This document shows positions 56,343 to 64,000 of a stretch of 64,000 bases of DNA, piece after piece. Under the pieces are notes generated by a model. That model was not told the origin of the DNA, did not search any database, and saw only the letters and a program-made list of their open reading frames with translations. The stretch is from the NCBI RefSeq assembly GCF_030272615.1, contig NC_081406.1, positions 185,911,770-185,975,769 on the forward strand, read 5' to 3'. The DNA comes from Cryptomeria japonica (taxonomy: Eukaryota; Streptophyta; Pinopsida; Cupressales; Cupressaceae). Each line of letters begins with the position of its first letter. Position 1 is the stretch's first letter. The translations under genes and the position numbers were made by a program.

Positions 56343-59300
56343 CTATTGAATTGGTGCTTTGGCTTTGAATGACTTGTATGCTTTGAGCGCGTCCACCATG
56401 AACTTGTACCTGGGAATGATCACAATATCCATTTTTAGTTTGGCAATTGCTTGATTATCTTGAATATTGACCAAATCCCAAAAATATGAAGACATATCAC
56501 AAGCTTCTAAGGCAACTGAAACAACACTGAGTCTCTTCATTTTATTTGCATCTGACACCTGTACATCTGTTAACTCGGAATTAATTTTGTCATGAAATTT
56601 GGTTAAGAGCAGTTGCTTGTCCATTTGCTGAAATTGCTCTTTTATCGATACATCACCAATGATATTCATTGTATCTTCTTTAATCTTCATCTTTATCTAT
56701 TCACAAGCTATCAAGAGTTTTTGGTATTCATCCAAGCATTGCTTGATATTCTCAATTTTCCAACTTATACTTCTGCACCATGTATGTGACTGATTTTCTT
56801 CTTTATGAGAGAAGACCTTCTCAGCAATGAGTACATTCATGTCTGTTTTCACCATCTTTTGGAATTCCTGTAAAGTATCTTGCCAAGACATCTCTTGCTC
56901 TTTAGCATTCTTCAATTCTGCTGCAATTTCCTGTTCATGTGCATCCAACTTAGTGTGATTATATTTGGCCTTCTCAATAAAACCTTGTGCTTCAGATTTC
57001 ATTTGATTAATCCAATCTTCTAGCATTCTACTCTATTTTCTGCATTTGTGTATATATTCCATTACCTTTTTCTCAATAATTCCTCCAGTGTGTGTCAACG
57101 TAGAAGTTGAAGTTGATTCCAATTGTGTATCTGAAGAATCCTCAATAGATTTGATGTAGGATGAAAGAACTTGAATTTGCTGCTTAAGTTGATCCTTTGT
57201 TTCCTTATCTTTATTTGCTTTATCAATAAGGATAGTTGCTGAAATCTAAAAATTATGAACAACTCCCTCATGTGTTGTAGGACCAAGATCCAGTTGTGTC
57301 ATACTAAAATCAGCCTCATTAGCTTCATTTATATCTTTTTCAACAATTGGCTGAGCTATTTCAACACATAAGTTTCCTGCGGATGGATTAATCCCCAATC
57401 TAGATGTAACTTTAGTTTTCTTGGATTTCGCTGTCCTGTGAAGTACATTCATGACTACATCAGAAATAGGAGCTACCAGCTCGACATTTCTCTTTTTATT
57501 CTATAAACTGTGCTATAACCAAAATAATGACGATGATGGCAATGATTCTTGATTGTTCACATATGCAGAGGTTAAAGATGCTAAATTATTTGGGAAGGGC
57601 GGAGATTGAATTTCAGCTTGAGCATCATTTATTTCAACTTCCTCATGAATAGCAAAATCATCTTGTTGGGGTGAAGAAATAATGATAGTTGGTGAGACGG
57701 AAGGAAATTGTTGACTCTCAATATTGGGAGGATGTTGGTGTGAAGCGATTTCTAATTCATCTTCAATCTCTTGGACAAGATTCACTATTTTCCCGTTGTC
57801 TTTGATCTCTCCTTTTTCATGAAAGAGTTGACTACACATGCCTTGGCAAGATCCTTTAATTTTTTTGGATCTTCTCCATCGTCACCTCCTTTGGAAACAT
57901 TTTGGTGTGAACCCATCTCTGGATTAGATCTCTGCGAATTAGCTGGAATGGAAGAACTTCCCTGTGCCCCATTTCTATCCTTTGAGGACTTAGCTTTATT
58001 TGAAGGTCTAGTTGCCTTAGACTCAATCCTCTTGCCTTTAACCCATTCGAAAGTCCTTCAAACCACATAAGCTGATCTTTCTTGAATACTCCTTATTTCT
58101 GGAATTGACCAATTGATGGGTGGAAGTGGAAGAAGCTGAATCTTTTCAAAGTAGAAACCATTGATCAATTCAGATTCATCATCTTCAATGCCATTTACAT
58201 GTATTTCAATTCTATAATCAATTATTTGCCTAATAGAAAATCTCATCCAGTCTCTTTTCCGCACTTCAAAATCATCTTTGCAGTCTTGCCAAAAATCCTC
58301 CATATCAAGAAAATGTTCAAATCCGGCACCGAGCTCTAACTCTCCTATAGCATATCCTTTGCTATCAAAGGGAAATCTCATCTCATAAGGATACAGGTGA
58401 ATCTTTCCTATAGACCTCTCGATACTTTGTGCATCTGAATGGCTCTCACAGCTATAATAACCAAGTCCAATGGGGAAAGAAATAATACCCTTTCTTTTAT
58501 TCCAGCAAATTTTGTTGACTTGTGCAATCTGTCAGCAAGCCTTGATGAGAACCAACTTATCTTCAAAAAACCTTGGCAACATGAGAGGGTAGCCATCATA
58601 ACCGCCTATCTGAATGTATGTGAAGCTCAAAAACTTTATAAAATAACTACCATATTTCTGAATCAATGCTGCTACTTCTGAGGATATTCTGAGTACAATA
58701 TTTCCCTGCAATTCTCTTACTGTCAACATAGTGAAAGCATCATTAATCCTCCTAAAGTGATGATAACTTTCCTCTAGCTGTAATTGTGAATTTGGGTCAT
58801 ATCATCATAAATGCCTTCAACATTTAATCCTGACCATTTTTTCATCCCAGCAATAGCATAGAAGAGGTATGATGTCATGTAGAAGTTATGACTGTCCTTT
58901 AACTTGAGTAACTGATCGCAAAGATTATCGCTGATAATGTCATCCCAATTAATGAATTGTATGCCCTCACATATGATATTAATAAATAAGAACATCCATC
59001 CTTCCAAGTCGTTTGAGTCTTCATTTCCTATGACCCAATTCAAGAAAATAACCATATTGGCAATATCTTCCATCAGCAGAGACCTATGAATTATCTTAGG
59101 AAGCTGTGTTTTTCCTTTCCTTGGTTTTGCTAACCACTTTCTAGCTATGCTATTCAAGCATTGGGTTTCATTATTGATAAAATAACTTTCGGCATATTCC
59201 CTGTTGATCTCCGTGAACTGATCTCTAAAAGGTAACATGAGAGTTATAGCAATGGAAATTGGATCAAGTTTGGCGACCACGCTACCTTCTGCCATCCTAA

Positions 59301-59580
59301 TTTCTTTAGTCTCTGGATTAAATGCTTTCATGTATTCCAAAACTAACTCCGGACATTGCACCCATGTGGGATATCCTGCTGCATGAGCTAGTCCACTATC
59401 TAATAATCTCAGAGTTGTCAAATTCCTATCCTCTCGATCCATTGTTTTCCAGAAGTTCGCAAGACTTACATTACCCAACTTGGTATCTCCAATATCTGAA
59501 TGCAAACATTTAAGAATGGGAGCATAATCGGGGCTATGGAATTTATATTTCTTTTTGCCAAAAATAAAAATAATACCCAC
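56343..59580 (-). pseudogene. Long accessory ORF, gypsy-associated, function unknown
   Basis: Not recognised as a named family. Begins MGIIFIFGKKKYKFHSPDYA and is open for 268 codons: LVLEYMKAFNPETKEIRMAE, VVAKLDPISIAITLMLPFRD, SIARKWLAKPRKGKTQLPKI, MVIFLNWVIGNEDSNDLEGW and MTSYLFYAIAGMKKWSGLNV. This pattern recalls plant transposon-associated PMD/Transposase_32-like folds. Frameshifts follow; the protein continues through MRFPFDSKGYAIGELELGAG, a Lys/Ser linker and a Pro/Gln-rich acidic stretch. It ends in a coiled coil (DAHEQEIAAELKNAKEQEMS, KIENIKQCLDEYQKLLIACE) to a stop at 56343. About 1,080 codons in all, with several stops. The layout mirrors the copia accessory ORF of G and H. It ends within about 80 bases of an LTR. 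Confidence 0.6.
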
Positions 59581-59639
59581 TCAGCACTATTTTAAAGAGG
59601 ATTGGTAATTTTGTAAAAACAAAGCCTTCCAATATCCTA

Positions 59640-61010
59640 AGACATTTCCTACACTTTCACCCTGATTTGCAATATATGGCTACTGGAGTGGTTGCATCTA
59701 CAACATCTGACATAAATTTATCTCTACGACTTGACTGAAAATCCATATCGCCATTTCAACAGCACGATGCCTTGTGTAATTCACTCATACTCGCCAAAGC
59801 TGCAGATGTAATTATTATTTTTTATATATTAAAGACTATCCCATTGATCAGTTGATTTATCATGTGCAGGGAGGATGCTGGAAAAGGTTCTGAAAATAAA
59901 ACTTGATCATTATCATGCCAAGAGACAATGTTACTTTGAGGAATTATATCAATCAGTTGACCTATGCGATCTATGCATCCACATTTCTCATGATTTGCAA
60001 CATTATTGAAAAATGTTGTCAAAGACTAGCTCTGTTGGAAACAACGTTTATAACAATCCACGTGCCTTGTCACATTATCATGCCCTGAGACCATGTGATT
60101 TGAAGGATGTCGCCAAATAGTTTATGTGCACTGCTAAGACCACAGTATTCTTTGAGGAATTATATCAATTAGTTAACATGCATGCCAAATAGTTAACATG
60201 CGTTGTCTACACATTCCCTATGTCAAACTTCAACATGAGATCATGTTTCTGTGAAGAGTATAATCAAATAGTTTTCATGCTTAATTTTGCTAGCCAGTCA
60301 ATGTGTTATATCCATGCTTCCAGCACTGCACACCCTTGTCACAAACATTGCATTTGTTGGAGCATTCTGCCAACCAGTTCATGTGTGTTTCCTGTGCTCT
60401 CCCAATCCTCATGTGGTAACCAGCAATCATCGCATTTCATGAGACCACATTTCTTTGAGGAATTTTGTCAAACTTTTCACGTGCGCTGTCTATGCTTACA
60501 AACAGTGTCTATCTATCTGCCATTCAGTGTTTGACATAGAGGATGTTGGACAAGGTTTTTGAAATCGGTTTTACAATTGTCGATTGCATTTGTTTTTAAG
60601 TATCTAAAGCTTTTTCAACAAATCTTTCTTGTGCAAATAGTGTAATCGTTGCATTCCATGAGATCACATTTCTATCAAGCATATAGCTAAACAAAATAGT
60701 GTCATGTTTTTGTTTTACAATTCTAAAAAAAAGTATAAGGGTCTCTCATTTCCAGCATAACCGATAATCATAGAATTCTGGGAGATGAAATTTCTTTGAG
60801 TATTCTGCCAAACATTTCATGGCTGTGTATATTCTGTGCACATTCTCTTTTTGAGTCATTTTATGAAACAAGTCTCATGCCTTGTCTTGCCTTCCACATT
60901 TGTCATACAAATCAAGCAAAACATTTCCAGCTATAATATGTGACCAAAAATCTCCTTTTTACAATACTTTGATAGTTGTCAATAATCTGTACTTCTCACA
61001 GTTGTGTTGT
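59640..61010 (-). pseudogene. Degenerate pentatricopeptide-repeat (PPR) protein pseudogene
   Basis: The minus strand, read across frames, shows repeated PPR motifs of the plant PLS type. These are IIAGNVLLDLYDKCGRQDKA near 60930, ISQNSMIIGYAGNERPLYFF near 60760, and LDRNVISWNATITLFAQERF, VEKALDT and KQMQ near 60600-60690. Further on are DSAREKFDKIPQRNVVS, a stop in place of Trp, and NAMIAGY near 60430-60490, then EKCGCIDRIGQLIDIIPQSN with IVSW near 59920-60000. SDVVDATTPVAIYCKSG lies near 59700. The (D/E)(R/S)NV(V/I)SWNA(M/T)I signature repeated at PPR spacing is distinctive. PPR proteins bind organelle RNA. Stops and frameshifts throughout leave no long ORF, so it is an old pseudogene or a captured fragment. 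Confidence 0.85.
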
Positions 61011-61040
61011 TTTTTTTGTTTTTTTTAAACTCTTATGGAG

Positions 61041-61446
61041 GAGGTTAAGAATGCTCAATTTTTGAGCATTTCTAACCTCTAGACAAAGTGGGACCCACAA
61101 GGTTAAGAAATGAGGTTAGAAATGCTCAATTTTTTAGCATTCCTAACCCTTTTGTGATAGGTTAGAAAAATGGGTTAGAAATGCTCAAAACCTCTTGACA
61201 AAGTGGGACCTGCAAGGTTAAGAAATGAGGTTAAAAATGCTCAATTTTTGAGCATTCCTAACCTTTTTGTAATAGGTTAGAAAAATGGGTTAGAAATGCT
61301 CAAAAAGTGAACATTTATAACCTTTTTGACAAAAGGTTGAAAAATGAGGTTAATAATGCTCAAAAAGTGAGCATTTCTAACCTTTTTGACAAAAGGTTGA
61401 AAAACAAGGTTAAGAATGCTCAAAAAGTGAGCATTTCTAACCTCCA
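61041..61446. repeat. Tandem array of hairpin units
   Basis: Seven units at about 60-base spacing. Most have the form (G/A)(A/G)GGTTA(A/G)(G/A)AATGCTCAAAAAGTGAGCATTTCTAACCT, a stem of about 16 base pairs with a loop of three to five bases. Linkers read TTTGACAAAAGGTTGAAAAA or GACAAAGTGGGACC(C/T)(A/G)CAAGG. The first hairpin is 61041-61079. The two later linkers are most alike, which suggests local expansion. Overlapping ORFs on both strands are by-products. Confidence 0.9.
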
Positions 61447-61449
61447 ACT

Positions 61450-62390
61450 TCAACAAACAATCGAGTACATCTTGGGAACCATTGGCCACTGAGAGGAATC
61501 AAGGAAGAATGCATCCAACACTTTTGACCAACTTTTTAAGCACAAATGACTAGACATATTAAAATAATTTAAAATATTAAATTATTATTTGAGAAATAAT
61601 TTAAATATTTTAAATATATTGCTTTGGCTGGAGAAAAAAAAAAGGCATAACTTTCAAATAGTAAGGAGTTAGATCCTGAAATTTGAAACACACATCAATG
61701 GTAGGGAAATAGATCCACACAATTATTTACGCCTCATGATGAAACCTTAAATGAGATATTTTAATCATTTGAGGACTACAAATACCAAAAATTGAAAGTT
61801 TAAAATATGACAAAGTGTAAACTGGGTTCAGATGAAAGTTGAACATGTGATACAAAATGATACTTAGATCCTAACTGTCAACTGGTTTCTTCCAATTTGT
61901 GGTAATTCTCAAGATTTTTCCATTTTTTGGATTTTGACTAGTAATGACCTTGGACAACATGCTCATTACCTATGCATAAACACTCATTAGTCCTTCTTCC
62001 AACATTGGGAACAATTTGAAATTCAAATAATGAGTACATCAAATATGAGGGCAACAGCTAGCTCTGACTAGGGACAAGGACTAAAAAGGATGCAGGGTGA
62101 ACCCAAATCTTTGGTTTCATAGGCTAGTGCACAATTCATTGGGCCAAAGAGTCAAGAGGGATACAAGACAAAAACATGAAGAAGAAGGGAAGGAAAAAAG
62201 AAAAATCATGAAGGGAAGAAAAATCCTTCATTACAAACCAAAATTAGGACAAGGACAAAAACCCTATTTACATTATGTACATGGATGAATGGCAGTCCAC
62301 CCTACTGATTATAACATTTCAAATGTTGCGTGCTATAAGGAAGGGGCAACCATGTTCCATCCATATACGCCAAGTAGAATGAATTCTCAC
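61450..62390. other. Unassigned non-coding DNA downstream of element N integrase
   Basis: AT-rich (TTTAAATATTTTAAATATATT near 61600), then a purine-rich stretch at 62150-62230. No domain recognised. It may be the 3' untranslated region of N. Confidence 0.5.
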
Positions 62391-62397
62391 TGCAAAC

Positions 62398-63370
62398 CTA
62401 TCTGATGTGAAAGGGTCCTCTCCAGAGTGAATCAAATTTACCATGCATTCCCTTTGGCTCTCTTCTTTTATCCCACAATAAAACCAAGTCACCTACACAG
62501 AATAGTCTTTGCCTTTCTCTTCTATCAAATAAATCCTTGACTTGCATTTGATGTTCTTTAATTCTATCAGCCACCACCTCCCTTTGTTGTTCCATCTTGG
62601 TCAAATACATCACTCGCTTCTCTAGGGCATCCTTGAATTCATAATTCTGCAAAACTTCCTGCAATTTGAGAAAAGATAACTTCAAAGGAATAGGCAAATT
62701 TGCTTCTGTTCCATAAACTATTTCAAAAGGAGATAACTGGATAGCTCATTTCTTCGTGGTGCGATCAACCCATAATGCCTCATACAAATGTTTGTGCGAA
62801 GTCCTTTGATTTTCATCAACCAGCTTCCGGAGAATGGTAATAATATTCTTATTACTGGCCTCAGCTTGACCATTCCCTTGTGGGTAATAGTTGGATGCAT
62901 GAGAGAGAATGATTCCATATTTGTAACAAAAAGTTGATATCTCATGGGAAGAGAAGTTGGTGGCATTGTCGGTGACAATCTTATGTGGAACTCCATATCT
63001 TACTAAGAGAGTGTTCTTGATGAAGTCACAGACTACCTCCGATGTTGTTTGCTTTACTGGAACAACCTCAACCCACTTAGTAAAATGATCCATAGCTAAC
63101 AGGATATGGGTGTGATTTGCACTAGAGTGAGGATGAATAGGACCGATGAAATCCAAACCCCATTGTTGAAAAGGCTCCTCTATGATTACTGGCTTTAATG
63201 GTAAAGCAACAAGTTGTACCTTTCCTTTAAAACTACTGACATGTGTCACATTTCTTCACCCACTCATCAGCATCCCTAAACATCCCAGGCCAATAGTAAC
63301 AATTTCTTAGCATCTTGTATGTCGTTACTGAGGAAGAAAAATGCCCACCACATGCTTCATTGTGAAAGAA
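62398..63370 (-). pseudogene. Element N integrase (gypsy), minus strand
   Basis: From the right: the zinc region HNEACGGHFSSSVTTYKMLR, CYYWPGMFRDADEWVKKCDT, C (HHCC complete). Then the core: FQQWGLDFIGPIHPHSSANH (Asp), HKIVTDNATNFSSHEISTFC (Asp) and YYPQGNGQAEASNKN (Glu). After damage near 62750 comes VADRIKEHQMQVKDLFDRRE, FCVGDLVLLWDKRREPKGMH, GKFDSLWRGPFHIR, the GPF module, ending at a stop at 62398. Catalytic residues are kept. It is more distant from L integrase than expected for the same family, so N is a separate gypsy element. Confidence 0.92.
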
Positions 63371-63487
63371 CTTAAGAAGCTACTCTCTTTGCTCTTTATC
63401 CACACATCTGAGGAAAGTACCATTGATTCCCTTTTTATACAAGACATCGCCCCAAATAATATACTTAGTTGCCTTCAACTTGATAGT

Positions 63488-64000
63488 TCATTTCTCCTTA
63501 GAAGTGAGATAAGCCAAACATTCTCCATATGTGAGAAAGTAGACTATATTGGTGAACCAATCGTCTGTGGTGCTAATGAACAAAACCAAAGGCAATTCAG
63601 GCTCGGAAATAACTTCCCCTTCAGATTTATTTTTTGCCAACAACTTGCATAATCCTCGCCCTTGAACAAGCTTGGTAGGTTTGATATCAATATCATATTC
63701 CTGAACCTTTGCAATCCAAGAAGCCCTCTTGCTTAATCCAATTTCTTGTTGAGTAAGAATTGTCTTCACAATAGTATTTGGAACATATATATTAGAGTAT
63801 GAATTCAAGATGTAGAAACGAAATTGTTTCACAGCCTTCACCACCGCAAAAGCTTGTTTTTTGACAATAGAATATTTCAGTTCATGTTTCTTCAAGGGAA
63901 TGCTCATAAAAGCTATTGGTGCCTCAACGTTATCATTATTATTTTGAGTTAAAATTGCAGACAATTTGGAGTTTGAAGCATAATAGTAAACATTGAAATC
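63488..64000 (-). pseudogene. Element N RNase H (gypsy), partial at window edge
   Basis: Reads FNVYYYASNSKLSAILTQNN, IAFMSIPLKKHELKYSIVKK, AFAVVKAVKQFRFYILNSYS, GLSKRASWIAKVQEYDIDIK and TKLVQGRGLCKLLAKN, matching the RT-connected RNase H of gypsy elements up to its junction with the integrase linker. RT lies beyond 64000. The frame is open to the window edge. Confidence 0.88.

Noticed and set aside
56343-59580. Accessory ORFs as envelope-like genes
   Set aside because: No signal peptide, transmembrane segment or glycoprotein-like cysteine pattern is visible in either the gypsy or the copia accessory ORF; coiled coils alone do not make an env.

Overview
The window looks like intergenic chromosome from a seed plant with a large, repeat-rich genome. 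A gymnosperm (conifer-like) host is my inference from the size and nesting of the LTR retrotransposons; the species cannot be read from the sequence. I find no intact host gene and no CRISPR array. Almost every recognisable coding stretch is part of a decayed Ty1/copia or Ty3/gypsy element. The one host-type gene I can recover is a heavily mutated pentatricopeptide-repeat (PPR) pseudogene on the minus strand at about 59.64-61.01 kb.

Left part, 0.9-24.1 kb, is copia territory. F (+) leaves a 3' LTR at 1336-2110. E (-) runs 2111-14824 and is split in its reverse transcriptase by the complete element D (-, 2678-10795), which is flanked by perfect CTTGT target-site duplications. A palindromic minisatellite (14825-15201) separates E from H (-, 15202-17807). 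H carries a long non-pol ORF. Fragment I (+, about 17808-19014) and element J (-, about 19015-24134) form a large inverted repeat.

Middle, 24.1-31.5 kb: a purine-rich tract, hairpin-rich non-coding DNA, then G (+, 27383-31490). G is a copia-type element with 5' LTR, tRNA-Met-type primer site, a zinc-knuckle gag and a large unidentified ORF, but no pol. The unidentified ORFs of G and H overlap in sequence and F has a comparable 3' end, so together they suggest one long accessory protein: a folded N-terminal part, a charged linker and a helical C-terminal part.

Right part, 31.5-64 kb, is gypsy territory. L (+, 32492-53394, 20.9 kb) is an Ogre/Tat-type element with gag, protease, G-patch-like, RT, two RNase H domains and integrase. 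It also carries an antisense plant-mobile-domain (PMD) gene between integrase and the 3' LTR. L lies between two pieces of minus-strand gypsy M; the left piece has protease joined directly to an archaeal-type RNase H with no RT between. To the right are the gag, primer site and LTR of M, then a second long accessory ORF, the PPR pseudogene, a hairpin repeat array, and the RNase H and integrase of gypsy element N, which runs off the window.

The most unusual features are the accessory gene family in copia elements with an architectural parallel beside the gypsy elements, the antisense PMD gene, and the AGCGCT repeat arrays of L. These arrays sit upstream of both the sense gag-pol and the antisense PMD gene.
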